From Hyparrhenia diplandra (lineage: Eukaryota; Streptophyta; Magnoliopsida; Poales; Poaceae), in assembly GCA_015847255.1 (NCBI GenBank), contig JADLZK010002795.1, forward strand, positions 111,035 through 175,034: a stretch of 64,000 bases of DNA, in the 5' to 3' direction. Below the pieces are notes generated by a model, which saw only the letters and a list, made by a program, of their open reading frames with translations, did no database searches and was not told the DNA's origin. A program made the position numbers and the translations under genes. Below are positions 10,808-23,147 of this stretch, piece after piece. Position 1 is the stretch's first letter, and each line of letters opens with the position of its first letter.

Positions 10808-13337
10808 ATGGAAGTGCGTTCTGTACAGTTTGGCCTTGTTGGTCTTCTACTTCTATTGGCGGCACAGGACGTCTCTTCTATTATGGTTCCTGGCCCCCAA
10901 TGCCAATGGAAGTGTGGCGACGTTGACATCCACTTCCCGTTCGGCATCGGTGACAACTGCTCGCGGTCATCAGGCTTTAACGTCAGCTGCGATAAGGTCC
11001 GTCATGGTGTCTACAAGCCATTCCTCGGTAATGTTGAGCTGCTAAACATTTCCTTGGTTCATAGCACGATCCGGAGTTAAACCACATCTCGACTTACTGC
11101 TACAACACCTCCTCCCGTGACATGGATTTTAGTACTTGGTACTACGACGCGAGCACTACACCGTTCCGGTTCTCAGATGTCCAGAACAAGTTCACCGTCA
11201 TAGGGTGCAGTACCCTCGCCTACATCACTGACGAGTCTGGCACGGGCTACCAGAGTGGGTGCGTCTCGACTTGCAGCAATCTATCAGACTTAGTGGATGG
11301 CTCCTGCTCCGGCATGGGCTGTTGCCAGACAGCCATACCCAGGGGGATGGACTACTACCAGGTTTTCTTCGACAGCGGTTTCAACACAAGCCAAATTTGG
11401 AATTTCAGCCGTTGCAGCTACGCGGTGCTGATGGAGGCGGCGGAGTTCAATTTCAGCACTGCGTACATCAACACAACGAAGTTCAACAACACGAGCATTG
11501 GACGAGCACCCGTGGTGATGGACTGGGCAATAAGAGAGGAAGATATGTCATGTGTGGTCGCCAAACAGAACAGCACTTATGCTTGCGTCAGTAAAAACAG
11601 CGAGTGTGTGGATTCACCTAATGGACCAGGGTACTTGTGCAACTGCTCCAAAGGGTACGAAGGCAACCCGTATCTTCTAGACGGATGCCATGGTAATATA
11701 TATGCCAAAATTACAGTACATCTCAACAATATTTAGTCTCTAGACTCTCTACATTTTGGACTTACCACACTCAGTTTTCCTCATCTTACTGCAGATGCTG
11801 ATGAGTGCAAGAACAACCCATGCCCTTCAGGAGGTGTTTGCCACAACACGATAGGAGGGTACCGGTGTTCTTGTCGAGCTGGAAGAAAATTTTCTAAGCA
11901 AAACAATTCATGCAGCCCTGATACCGGCTTAATAATAGGTAACACACTGTGATCACAAACCATTAATACTTCTCCGGCTGTTAACTAATGATGTTCAGAC
12001 AACAAACTTTGGGCTGCTGCTGCTTGCTTTCTCCGGTCGGAAAGGAGATATTACAATGAAGCCCGTCTATAGCCTCTATAGAAACTGATCAAGGAAATGT
12101 TCTTACAATGATATTTTTATCTGATGTTGTTTTTCCAGGAGTTACAGTCGGCTTTCTAGTTCTTGTGATTTTCTCCTTCTTTGGACACATGATTCTTCAA
12201 AAAAGAAAACTGAACCAAGTGAAGCAAGAACACTTTCGACAACATGGAGGTGTGCTTTTGTTTGAGAGGATGAGATCAGAAAAAGGCCTTGCTTTCATGG
12301 TATTCAGTGAGGCTGAACTTATACAAGCCACAAACAACTACGATAAGAGCAGAATAATTGGGAAGGGAGGCCACGGGACAGTCTACAAAGGGATTGTTAA
12401 GGACAATATGCCTATTGCGATCAAGAGATGTGCAATAATTGACGAAAGGCAAAAGAAGGAATTTGGTCAAGAAATGCTAATACTCTCTCAAATCAACCAC
12501 AAGAACATTGTCAAACTTGTGGGTTGTTGCCTTGAGGTGGAAGTTCCTATGTTAGTCTATGAGTTCATCCCTAATGGCACACTATTCGAGCTTCTCCACG
12601 GGAAGAACCAAGCACTGCAAATCTCGTTTAGCACCTTGTTAAGGATTGCTCATGAAGCAGCCGAAGGACTCAATTTCCTCCATTCATATGCATCTCCTCC
12701 AATCATCCATGGTGATGTGAAGAGTGCCAACATCCTTCTTGACAGTAATTACATGGCGAAAGTGTCAGATTTTGGAGCCTCCATACTAGCACCATCCGAC
12801 AAAGAGCAATATGTCACAATGGTTCAAGGTACTTGTGGATACCTGGACCCTGAATACATGCAGACATGCCAACTGACAGAGAAAAGCGACGTCTACAGTT
12901 TTGGTGTTATCCTTCTTGAGGTCCTCACTGGCCAAGAGCCTCTCAAGTTGGATGGGCCTGAGATGCAAAGAAGCTTATCATCAAATTTCTTATCTGCTAT
13001 GAAGGAGAACAGACTTGATGCGATCTTGCCGAGTCACGTGAAGGGACAAGAGAGCAATGAATTGATCAGAGGGCTTGCAGAGCTAGCCAAGCAATGCTTG
13101 GACATGTGTGGCATCAACAGACCATCGATGAAGGAGATTGCCGATGAGCTTGGTAGATTGAGGAAGCTTTCACTGCATCCTTGGGTACAGATCAATGCAG
13201 AGATGATAGAGACTCAAAGCCTTCTTAGTGGCACACCAACTGCTAGCTTTGAAACCGAAGCCGATACAACTGGGTATCCTACACAAGAGGGTGAGAACCT
13301 GCCCATGAACCCAAGAAGTTCGTACTATGCTAGGTGA
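10808..13337 (+). CDS. Wall-associated receptor-like kinase, three exons (one frameshift)
   Basis: Exons 10808-11692, 11795-11938 and 12139-13337, all GT-AG with matching phase. The start MEVRSVQ was chosen because a leucine-rich signal peptide follows directly. Exon 1 encodes the cysteine-rich galacturonan-binding region (CGDVDIHFPFGIG near the N-terminus, many CxxC-type cysteines, numerous NxS/T sites). Exon 2 encodes one EGF-Ca repeat (DADEC start). Exon 3 encodes a membrane helix (VTVGFLVLVIFSFFGHMIL) and a full kinase: GKGGHGTVYKG, AIKR, HGDVKSANILLD, SDFGAS, GTCGYLDPEY. The catalytic loop reads HGD, not HRD, so the kinase is of the non-RD type. The frame breaks once in exon 1 at 11071-11080 (one base missing relative to the conserved continuation), leaving a stop there; the remainder is intact. 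Probably a plasma-membrane pectin sensor. Confidence 0.9.
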
Positions 13338-15678
13338 TTAGCATATGTTGTAGTGTATTCCATTTACTGCTTGGACATCTATGATCTAATGTGTATGCAC
13401 CTTTTACAGACACAAGCTCTGCCTATCTTTACCCATTCAATTGTGTATATGTGTTTCTGCGCAGAACGTCTGCGACGTATGACAATAAATTTTATAAGTT
13501 GTTTCTTTAGATAAGTTTATACATCTGAAACATTACACATGTCATGTCAATACTTGTAATTTAATTTGTAGCATTCTATGTTTTTATACAGAATACTACT
13601 ATACATAGAAAAATTCCATGTAGAAAATACATTCAACATAGGTGTGTTAATGATTGCAGTAATTAAATGCCGGTGTACCAGCGATAATGAACATAGGTAG
13701 TACCTCTCATCAACAGACCTTGAACTTATCCCTCATTCTCATTTAGGTCCCGGTACTCTTAAAATTCATTTTATTAGCACCATAAACTTGCTAATTGTAC
13801 TATATCGGAACCAAATCTTAGAAATTGCATTAAACCATCCATGTGGCATACCGACTGTTCCGAAGTTCTCATCCAAGTAAATGTCACATGGTGCGACACG
13901 GTGGGCTCAGCGACGGCCATGTGCAAAGACAAGGCCGAGCTCAAGTTCTTGCAGCGATGCCGCACACCTAGGTGGACACCAAGACTCTTAGGTGAGTACC
14001 CACTGCCTTTGACTTAGGGTTAGGATTCACATATTTGGGAACTTTTGGAAATTTTGGGGAAATTGAAATTGAGATCCAAGGTTCTCAAAATTTGGGAATT
14101 TGATCTTACAGTTTGCAATTTGCCTTTTTCTCCTCCTTCTACATGCTTAAACTGAAACCCTGGTCCCTCATAGGGTGTTGTCATGTCTAATTCAAGTCAA
14201 TTAAAAGGAGTTGACATTTGACCTTGGCTAACACTTAGCCCGAATTTGACTAACACAATGTGAATTAGGCCCAAAGCTAATTGACTTAGTTACTAGTCTG
14301 GGTATTAGGGCTAAACAATGGCACAATTAGACTAAAACATGAACAAATACTGCTTAAATCAAAAGACAACAATTATGCCTTAAGCCAAAACTCAAACATA
14401 CCAGAGACTTGGAGTAGCACTAATTAGATCTTAATTTAGATCCACCCAAGACTTAGCAAACTTAATCAGGGTCACTTGAACTAGCCCAGCTCTGGCTACC
14501 AAATGTTAAGTCTTAGGGCTTAAAGCCAGATCACTAGTTTATAATTAAGAAACCTAATTTGGATTCATATCGAGTATACCTGAGTTAGATGAGTTGGAGG
14601 ACATACCTCAGCCAAATAAGCTCCCTCCACTCTTTGACGGTCTGACGACCTAGCACCTCTCCTCATCCTCCTCTCTTCATGGTGGCCGCTGCTATCCAGG
14701 AAACACCAAGCAGCAGCTGCTCATCGCCTCCGACCTTCGTCTCTAACTCCCGACCCTCCCATTCCTCTAGCAGAACGGCTGTAGGTAGGGTAAGGAGATA
14801 GCGCAAAGCGCGCCTCAACGGCTCAGCCGCTCAACTAGCACATGTCGTCTTGGTCCTCCTGCTCCCTCAAATGGACGGCGGTTCCGGCACCCAAACGGTC
14901 GCCGCAGAGGAATGAGACCCGACGGTGGTGGCGGCGCAGAGCAAGGAGACGTTGCGGTGGGCAGAGCAATTGTGCGACAGAGAAGGGGGATGGGCGAGGA
15001 TTTTTTTTTTTTAAAAAAAAAGTGAATTGTGGGCACCGTACACCAACTTACCGCTCCGTGCAAATGAGTCCGTTCAAGTTAAAATGTTTAATTTAGTGCA
15101 ATTACTTTGTTTTTAAAAAAAAATACACAGTACAATGCAGACTTGTGGGATAAAATTAAAATGCTCAATTTAGTTCAACAACTCTGGTACAAACGTTACA
15201 GATACGATATATTTGGCTTGTATTGTCCTGTTTTAGAATATTTTAATACCATTACCAAAATAAATTTTGGGTTATGCCATCTTTTTCAAACGATTTTGTA
15301 ATATTTTGAGCTACTTGTTTCTTTGGGAGGGCCTCAACAAAGCTCAGAACAACCTGACGAAGGGAGATCGATCAAATTCAATGATCCATTGAAGATACCA
15401 CAAAACAGAGATTTTTTTTAGCGGGTCAAAACAGAGTTAATCTATGGGATTTACGCGAGGAAATGAAGTGCTAAAAATTCGTCGCCGTCTCAGATCGGCT
15501 ATCCCCACGCAAACTCACTGGATGAATTGCTTTTTCCCCTGCCGTCCACGTATCTCCCGCTGGGTTTCCTCGCCAGCCTGCGTGCGAGTGGGCCGAATAG
15601 GACCTGCCTGGGCCGATGGATGGTGGTAAGGCTTGCATTTTCGTGCAAGAATCTGACGCTGCTGACGCATCGACTGTT
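13338..15678. other. WAK 3' flank and repeat-derived spacer
   Basis: The first 350 bp should hold the WAK 3' untranslated region. Around 13710-13990 is a block starting with GACCTTGAACTTATCCCTC and AGGTCC, similar in style to grass DNA-transposon ends, but no partner end was found. 14000-14640 is low-complexity spacer. 14640-15010 is a GC-rich patch with a T/A homopolymer near 15000-15020. No supported gene. Confidence 0.3.
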
Positions 15679-15688
15679 TGATCGATGA

Positions 15689-15900
15689 AAGCAAGTATTA
15701 TAATACAGCCAATAAGCCGGCTGTAAGGTTCCTTACAGCCTTCTCCCAGCCCACATATACAGTAGTTAGCTCTTTCTAATTAATACAGGACCCACTTGTC
15801 TATCTCACATAGTTTCTTGGTTCTTGTGCCCAAACCTACCGTGAAGCTTTACGTACCCCACTTCTCCTCTCTCTTCTCCCTTCTACCATAATACTTGCTC
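15689..15900. mobile_element. Mutator-type MITE with 10-bp target duplication
   Basis: 212 bp with inverted ends (left AAGCAAGTATTATAATAC; reverse complement of right GAGCAAGTATTATGGTAG). Flanks are TGATCGATGA (15679-15688) and TGATCGGTGA (15901-15910), a near-perfect 10-bp direct duplication, close to the 9-bp signature of the Mutator superfamily. No coding sequence. Confidence 0.7.
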
Positions 15901-15954
15901 TGATCGGTGATCGCCGCCTAGGGGCTGGCGTCCTTCTTGAGTTCTTGTCCGGTT

Positions 15955-17040
15955 CTCTTTCTTTTTTTAGTTAAATCGGGGGACGAATAGTCCCCACCTT
16001 TTCCATTTACCACAGATTTTAGAAAATCCTGATGGGTAGAGGGTGCTGAGCACCTAATACAAAGGCGACCCCAAAGGTCAGAGATTACATGAGAGGGGGA
16101 GAGGGAGATCACAACACTTAACACAACAAAGACGACAACAACAAAATTAACAAAACAACATGAATCGGCTCCCAGTTTAGCCTACCAACCGGGGCGAGTG
16201 CACGCAGGACACCCCAACTTGTGTCACCACCAAAGACCGGCTTCGACGAGCTCCAAATCACGCGCAGCTGTAAGGTATTGAGTGAGCTCCGACAGACGAC
16301 AACCAAGAGCTGTGAGGCATCGAGTCCGAGCCACAGACGACAACCGGGCGCAAAGACCGCCTATGAGCGCATCTAGGCTCCAACCGACGCACCGCCTACG
16401 CCATTTGGGGGAGGGTAACCAGAAGGAGAACGAGGGGATCCAGAGAAGGAGATCAAGGCCCCCGTGACCCAAAGATATGATGAGGCAAAGCAACGCAGAC
16501 AATCTAGATGACGGCAAAGCACTCGCCAAGGAGTAATGTGTGTAAAAGCTCAAATAGGTAGGAGGATTGACAACCAGAACAAGGAGGGGAAGAGTAAGAG
16601 AGGAGAACACAAGGGGAGCCTCGCTACGAGCAGCAAGGATGGAAGCAGATGTGCTTGTATCGATTCCTTCAACAAGGGGAGTGATGCCCGTGAGACACCA
16701 CCATCGATAGCAAAAGCACCAAGCTCGGAATGGCTTTCGCCCCAAGACCCCAAGCGGGTGCAAAGCAAGAACGGTGGGGAAAGGAGCCTGCAACGGCACC
16801 TCCAAGGAGGGACATGACGCCGAAGTTGCGCCATCACCGCTGGCCAACAGCAAGGTTTTCACCCAGACTCAGATACCGCAAGGTTGCGTAGACGACGGCG
16901 ATGCCCGAGGATAGAGTGGAACCCGGACAAGGTCCAAGGCCACGCGCCCCAGCTCTCGCGCGGTGAGAACCGGCCGTCAACCCGCCGAGACCAGGCCCGG
17001 GTCCCGTGAATCTAGTGACCTGGAGCGAGCTAAAAAAATA
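15955..17040 (-). mobile_element. Non-LTR retroelement 3' region (minus strand), probable
   Basis: Read on the minus strand the segment ends with GTGGGGACTATTCGTCCCCC followed by an A-rich tail (15961-15968 is poly-T on the plus strand), a 3' end style known from grass non-LTR elements. Upstream it is GC-rich with long open stretches in several frames (for example 16224-16862 minus) but I see no reverse transcriptase motif, so only a tail or a non-coding element is present. No target duplication was identified. Confidence 0.4.
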
Positions 17041-18365
17041 GGCCCTTTAACAAAAATAATGAGAGTGATTGCATCGAGTCCCTCTGTCCATCTCTTCTTT
17101 TTCTTTCCACACTTTCAAATGCATAACTTTTTAGCAGCAAGAGTTCACTGTAAATTAATAAATTAGTAAGTAATTTAAGAAAATTATGAATTACTCAATT
17201 CAATTTAGAATCTCAATTAAGAAATTAGTAAGTGAATTACCTCCGCCACCGACACGCACTGCAGACTAGCAACGGAGAGAGGGCCGTGGCCGACGCAAAT
17301 GCAACGTGAGGGAAGACAAATTGGCAACCATGTGCGTATGTGCCTTTCGTATTTGCTCGCTAGGCTCTTGCTTTGCTAATTACGTATCCGGGTCGGGCAC
17401 CTTGGCGGCGAGGGCCCCGTTCGGGCGGCACCGCCGCACCCCCGTGGCCGGGCTAGCCGAGACCGGGGACGGGGGGAGACCCGCCAAGCCGGCAAGCTTT
17501 TGCTCCATGGCTCACACGGGCCCCAAGCTCCCGGCAGCCGCCGCACCACCATCCCGAGGGGACGCCGGGATCGGGGCCCTTGACCCTACCGGGCCGCCAC
17601 ACGTGGTCGCCACCACTCAGCCCATCCGGGCGTCGAACCCTGCCCCGCAGTGGCGACCGCCGGCAGCCACCGGATCGGGTCGCCCCACGCAAAGAGCACC
17701 GCCGGGCGCCCTACACGCGCGCCCGCTGTCGGATCAGACGCCCCCGCGGATCCTCGTAGCAACCGTCACCTTGCATCGCCGCGATGCGAGCGCGACAGCA
17801 TCGCAGACCGCCTAGGGCCCGTAGATCCGGGGCGGGATCGCCGGATCCGGCCCGCAGGCCACGGATCCGAGCATTGCCGAGCGCCGGCCACCTCGGCCGC
17901 TCTGGCTCCGCAGCTAGATGGGGAGGAGGGAGCGGGATTGGGGTGGCTACCGCAGAGGCTAGCCTTGTTGGGCGCTCCGCTGGCCGCCGCCGCCAACGGG
18001 AAGAGGCAGCGGCGACGGTCGGAGAGCAGCCGAGGTGGGAGGTCTCGGCGGAGTCCGAAGTCGCCCTCGAGTCGCCTGTACGGAGACGACGCGGGGAGCC
18101 AGCCAATATTTCGAGACGCAATCAGCCGAAACGCGCGTCAAATGCACATAGCAACTTTTTTAAAAAGAAACGCGCATAGCAACTCTGCGACATTATCTCG
18201 TTGTCCGGCCGAAACGGTGTTGGCCTCGAACAGAAAGCGGAGTAGCGCAAGCAAACAAGCACAAGGATGAACCAGTACATACTAGTCAGCTTTCTGACGT
18301 GGATTGATGAATGCCATTGCCACACCGACAAGTCGTGTCGTGTGAACTTGTCCACCAAGTACGAG
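17041..18365. other. GC-rich repeat-like region, no recognised gene
   Basis: 17380-18110 is strongly GC-rich and open in many frames on both strands, which is a composition effect; none of the frames shows a recognisable domain. It resembles untranslated or LTR-type sequence of grass retroelements, but no ends or duplications were found. Confidence 0.3.
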
Positions 18366-18586
18366 TACTCCCTCCATCCCATTAAGTTTGTCACCCTAGA
18401 TTCCGCACCATCTTTTTGAATGATTCGCCTTATTCAAATTTTTACATAAATATAATTTATTTTATTATGACTTATTTTATCAATAAAGATATTTAAATAT
18501 TTATTAATTTATTTTATTATTTACATAAATATTTTGAATAAGACGGATGATCAAACTTCATGGGACTCCATGGGACAGAGGGAGTA
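18366..18586. mobile_element. Stowaway MITE
   Basis: TA-bounded element of about 220 bp. Left TACTCCCTCCATCCCAT and right ATGGGACAGAGGGAGTA are clear inverted repeats; the interior is AT-rich and non-coding. Confidence 0.8.
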
Positions 18587-19660
18587 TACCTATCAGTAAT
18601 TGACGTGCCACGGGTGATTCTTCCTTATCCTCCAAGAACATACTGTAGCCACATAGGAGTACTGCACCTGGACAGCGTGAACAGCATGCATGCATCACTA
18701 AATGCGATTAGTTCCCTCGACGTTCCAGATTTTTACACTATCTCTCCATCATATCAAATTTTAGACACATAAATGGAGCAGTCATCTTGCTGGTTGTCTG
18801 TCCGATGCTGCAGCTGGGGATTTGGGTTTCGATGCCGTTCAACGCCGCGACGGTCCTTGTTTATTTTTATGTCCATGGAATTGCGATCCACCTACGGGTC
18901 ATAAATAACGCTGATAATGTCGTCGCTAAAAAGTTGAAGTGCGGCCTATTGCCTCCTTCTTCTCAGCCTCTCGCCTCTCCTCACCTGCTTGTTGCTTGAC
19001 CTCTCGCCGACAAAACGAGTCAAGCTTCTTTGGGGAGCGGTTGATTCTCTTATTGACGCTTTGCCTCGCTTCACCCGGGCGAGTATCATTTTAACCGCAC
19101 GCATAGTAAAATAGTCCCATGGTCCACGCGTCAGGTGCGTGTCCGCACAATGTTTTAGCGGGATGGTCCTCACTGAATGTGCTTCCCTATCCCGCGACAA
19201 CAGAGGTCGATTTGTGTTGGCAGATTTTATTCCAGCAGTAGAGAAAGTTTCGATTGGTGGTCTGTGGACCTTAATCTAGTCGTGGTTGAGCTCAATTTAA
19301 TTCGATGTTGGTGAGGTCAATTACACAACATGTCCAACTGCTCACCCAAAGCTCTTCGCAGGAGAACAAGCAAATCTTGGTGAGCAGGCGAGCTAATTGG
19401 CTCGCCCACACGAGCAAGGAACTACTACCAAGCACGCGTCTTTGTTGAGTCTGGCGAAACAGTAACCATTGGGATACCAAACACGTCCGAAGTGGTTACT
19501 CTTTTTCAAAATTATAGTTCGGTTTGACTTCCTATATATATGCTCTGATTTATTTAAAAATGCGGAACAACTTACAATTTAGAATTTGGTCCACCCATTC
19601 TGCCCTGTCCATATCTTAAACAGTTATAAACGTGCCTCTGCATAAACGCATGGTCGAAAC
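18587..19660. other. Spacer without recognised features
   Basis: No conserved protein motif, splice-consistent exon series or element ends were found. Short open frames are unsupported. Confidence 0.3.
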
Positions 19661-20307
19661 AGTTCGAGGGTCTCCATGGCGATAACGGATCACCTGCACG
19701 TATCACATTCTCCTATTAAAATATATACGTACTCTGCTGCCCAGAAAAGAGAAGCCAATAAGGAAGAGAACGTATCAGGTCTTTTTTATAAACGGTAGCA
19801 CAAACAATGAAGCAACCGCTCTCCAAACGCAGCAAAGGAGCTGCTGCAGTGACCGGTGAGATTCGCGTGGCGAGCCATGAAGCATTCGATGAGAGAATCT
19901 TCTCTGGGTTAAACCGGTATTATACCACTGCTAACCTCATGTGGATTCCATTCGCCGGATCGCTTGCAAACAAAGCAAGGACAATACGGGATAGAACAAA
20001 AGCCTAGCAGCTGGGTGCGCCGGAGGTACGGTTCGTCCGGAGCCAAGGCCGGCGGATAAACCGAGGACATGCCGTCCGGTATGGTCCACGGCACAGGATT
20101 CCTCCAAGACTTTGGATGGAGAGTGAGGAACGCGGCAGGGACAGGAGCCAGGAGGGAATATCACGTTCACGATAAGGCACGCGACGCGTCTGGGCGAAGA
20201 ACGCCTCTTATCGCTCCCTTCTATCTCTCTTCGAATTGCTGCTTATCACGATCGAACAAGCGCACCAGAAAACACAAGTTTTTCAAGAGTGATCGCTTAA
20301 TAATATA
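19661..20307 (+). repeat. Duplicated segment, copy A
   Basis: This stretch is similar along its whole length to 22436-23147 (shared blocks include AGAGAAGCCAATAAGGA, TTTATAAACGGTAGCACAA, GCGTGGCGAGCCATGAAGC, GTACGGTTCGTCCGG and CACGCGACGCG). No gene was recognised. Similarity seems to resume after the insertion at 20308-21863, because 21864-21885 (TTTTGTCCCGTTTTTGGTG) matches the end of copy B. Confidence 0.7.
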
Positions 20308-21863
20308 TACTACTTCTGTCTCATAAAAAAAAAGAGCCCTTCTATAGTAATTGATTTTGCCTCCATTGCCTCCCCTAAATTATTTTTTTCATTTGAAAGG
20401 GTAACCATATCATTAAACACCGCTAATTAGTAATTATATCCTCACCCCTCCACTGTGAAGCCGCTAGACGCCGCCGCCGGTCCCTGACTGCGTGGCCACG
20501 TCATCCCCGCGGTCGCTGCTAGCTGGGCAGGCGCAGGCGGCCATCGCGGTGGCGCGCTCGAGGACGAGCCGCTGCCGCCACGCAGGACACACGAGCAGCC
20601 ACCTCGGCCACGCAGACACACGGTCAAGCCGGGCGCGGGCGAGTTGCCGTGCTGCATGAGGGGGGCCGGCGAGCCATCGCCGCCCGCACAGGCACATGCA
20701 CGAGCGTTCCTGAAGAATCTCGTTGTGCTTCTCAATGTGTACTTCTCCGAGTCGAGTGAATTGGGGTCGTTGCCGCCCTCGACGTTTGTAATCGTGAAGA
20801 GCGTGGCGTCCGGGTCCAGCTTGCCGTAGTCGGTTTTGGATGACGTTCGTGTTGATGCAGCTGTGCATGTGCTGAACGGGAAGCTGATCTGATGTGTCCA
20901 TCTCCATGCAAACGAGCCGTCGCCGCTGCACACACAGGCACACGCGCAAGCTGCCGCCGAGCAGGCAAGCAGTAGTCGCCGCCGCGCCAAGCGCCGCGGC
21001 GACGGTTCAGCCACCGCCATGCAGGACTACGCGCGGCGAGCAGCCGCGACCGTCACCGCGACCGCACGTGAGCAAGCACCGCCCGTCGCCGTCCGCCACC
21101 ACCGAGGCCGACGCCGCGCCTCGTCCCCAGCCTGCGTCGCCGCAGACGGCAACAAACCGCCCTCACGCCCCCGCAGTCTCCGGCTCCATTGCCCGACATC
21201 GGCGGTGAGGCGGCCGCCGCCCCTACCGTGCACCACCGTGAAGAGAACTTGGCTCCGTTCAGAGCGCAGCCGCTGCCACCACCGCTTCCGGCTTCTACAA
21301 ACTCGGCGAGGCACGGGACGGCGAAGCGCGCCGCCGCTGGAGCAGCAGTTACCATTTTACCCTTTATATAAAATAAAAAGAATTACAAGATTGCAATTAC
21401 CGTCCATTCTTAATCACTTCATTTTGCGGAGGCAATCGGAGGCGATTTTTGCTCCTATGGCCTGTCATAGACACAACAGAGGCAAATTTTTGCTCTATGC
21501 CTTTGCCTCCCATTGCCTCCCAGCCTTTGTAGCCGTCGGATCGGCCGTTCTCAGCCATTGAATTTTTTCCCAATTATTATAGAAAATTTCAAAAAAAAAA
21601 ATGCAACTATGAGAGTTTTTTTTTTTTTTTTTTGATAACACAACTATGAGAGTTGAAATGCTTCACGTTTAACCTAGTCCATAGTAAATAATATTCATAT
21701 CTATGAATCCAAATCATTTTATTTTATTATAAAAATATATTTCGCTAAATCTCACGGTACTTATTTGATATTATAAATATTTTTTATTTATAATTAGTCA
21801 AACTTTATAGATATTAAAACATGACATTGTTCAAGAATTGCATTCTCACAGGACAGAGGAGTA
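20308..21863. mobile_element. Nested insertion: Stowaway-type arms around a GC-rich block
   Basis: TA-bounded. Left end CTACTTCTGTCTCATAAAAA and reverse complement of right end CTCCTCTGTCCTGTGAGAAT form eroded Stowaway-type termini. Between them lies about 1.2 kb whose borders carry another inverted pair (GATTTTGCCTCCATTGCCTC near 20352; reverse complement of 21428-21452 gives AATCGCCTCCGATTGCCTCC) around a GC-rich core (20450-21350). The core has open stretches on both strands but no domain that I recognise. This looks like one element inside another. Confidence 0.5.
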
Positions 21864-22435
21864 TATAATTTTGTCCCGTTTTTGGTGATTGTTGTGGTCC
21901 GTGAAGGTCGGCAGTTGTACGTACAAAGCTGTTGGAGGCTTTTTTTTAGAGTTACACACCACAGAGCAAACGCTCACAAGACGTACGCGCGTACTCATCT
22001 CTATGAACATACGCACGCAAACTCTACCTCTATGAAGATCTCCGAGGCCGACCGGAAAGACCCAACAACTATTACATGATTTTCAACAATATGGTACGTG
22101 ATTCTGTTTCGGACTCACTGTGCAATTTGGATTTAATTGGGTTTCATTCATAGCTGGAAATATCAGAAGAAGCCCAATATGTGGAGTTTTTGAAGTTATT
22201 AGTCCCAACTCGATTTATTTTAGATCTTGAGACCTGATTGATTCCCTGACGGGGAATAGAAATATGGACTCGATTTTTTGTGGACATATTCTGTGTGATA
22301 TTCGTGTTTCTGTAGCCCAGTTTGGTTGGGACTCTTCACAAATGAAGAACGGAGACCAAGCATTAGAAGGTAACAGAAACCATGATCCAAAACCAAATAC
22401 GGCCTAAGTAATCAAACCTGAAGTAATCGTGGTTA
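21864..22435. other. Spacer between duplicated segments
   Basis: Begins with the displaced end of copy A, then AT-rich spacer with a block near 21955-22080 (ACGCACGCAAACTCTACCTCTATG-style sequence common in grass repeats). No gene seen. Confidence 0.3.
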
Positions 22436-23147
22436 AGTTTGAGGGTCACCATGGCGATAGCGGATCGGTGCCAAATACTATACCTGCAGGTATCACATTC
22501 TCCCCCACAACAATATATACGTACACTACTCTATTACCCACAAAAGAGAAGCCAATAAGGAGGAGATCGTATCAAGTCTTTTTTTTTTGTGGGACGTCGT
22601 ATCAGGTCTTTTTATAAACGGTAGCACAACCCATGAAGCAACCGATCGCTCTCAAAACGCATCAGGAAAGGAGCTGCAGTGAGTGACCGAGTGAGATTCG
22701 CGTGGCGAGCCATGAAGCTTCCGAAGAGGGAATCTTCTCTTCTCCGGCATGTACCACTGCCAACTTCTCGTGTGGATTCCATTTCCGCCGGATCGCTTGC
22801 AAACCAAGCAAGCTCACAAGGACTGGACGGGACGGGACAGAACAAAGCTGAGCGGAGCAGCCGGTGGTACGGTTCGTCCGGCGGATAAACTGAGGATATG
22901 CCGTCCCTCCGGTAATGGTCCACAGCACAGGATTCCTCTGACTTTGGAGACCCAGGGGGAATATCACGTTCACGCCAAGCAAGCACGGTGGTGGGTCGGT
23001 GGCGACAAGGCACGCGACGCGCCTGAGAACGCCTGTCGCTTCATCCCCACTTCTCTCTCTATACGAGCTGCTTATCAGTATCATCAGTGTATCACGATCG
23101 GATATGTGCAGCAGAAAACACAAAAGTTTCTCGAGAGTGAATAGCTT
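22436..23147 (+). repeat. Duplicated segment, copy B
   Basis: Uninterrupted counterpart of 19661-20307 with many small differences. It lies 3' of the PEPC-kinase gene, which is read in the opposite direction. It contains a short internal repeat (TCGTATCA followed by GTCTTTTT, near 22565 and 22600). No recognised coding content. Confidence 0.7.

Noticed and set aside
16224..16862. 212-codon minus-strand open frame
   Set aside because: Lies in a GC-rich retroelement-like segment with simultaneous open frames on both strands and no domain.
17306..18270. Several long open frames in both strands
   Set aside because: High GC content removes stop codons; compositions are arginine/proline/alanine-rich and no family motif is visible.
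20442..21020. 192-codon minus-strand frame with a signal-peptide-like start
   Set aside because: Inside the nested insertion, no recognisable domain, competing frames on both strands; kept only as possible captured sequence.
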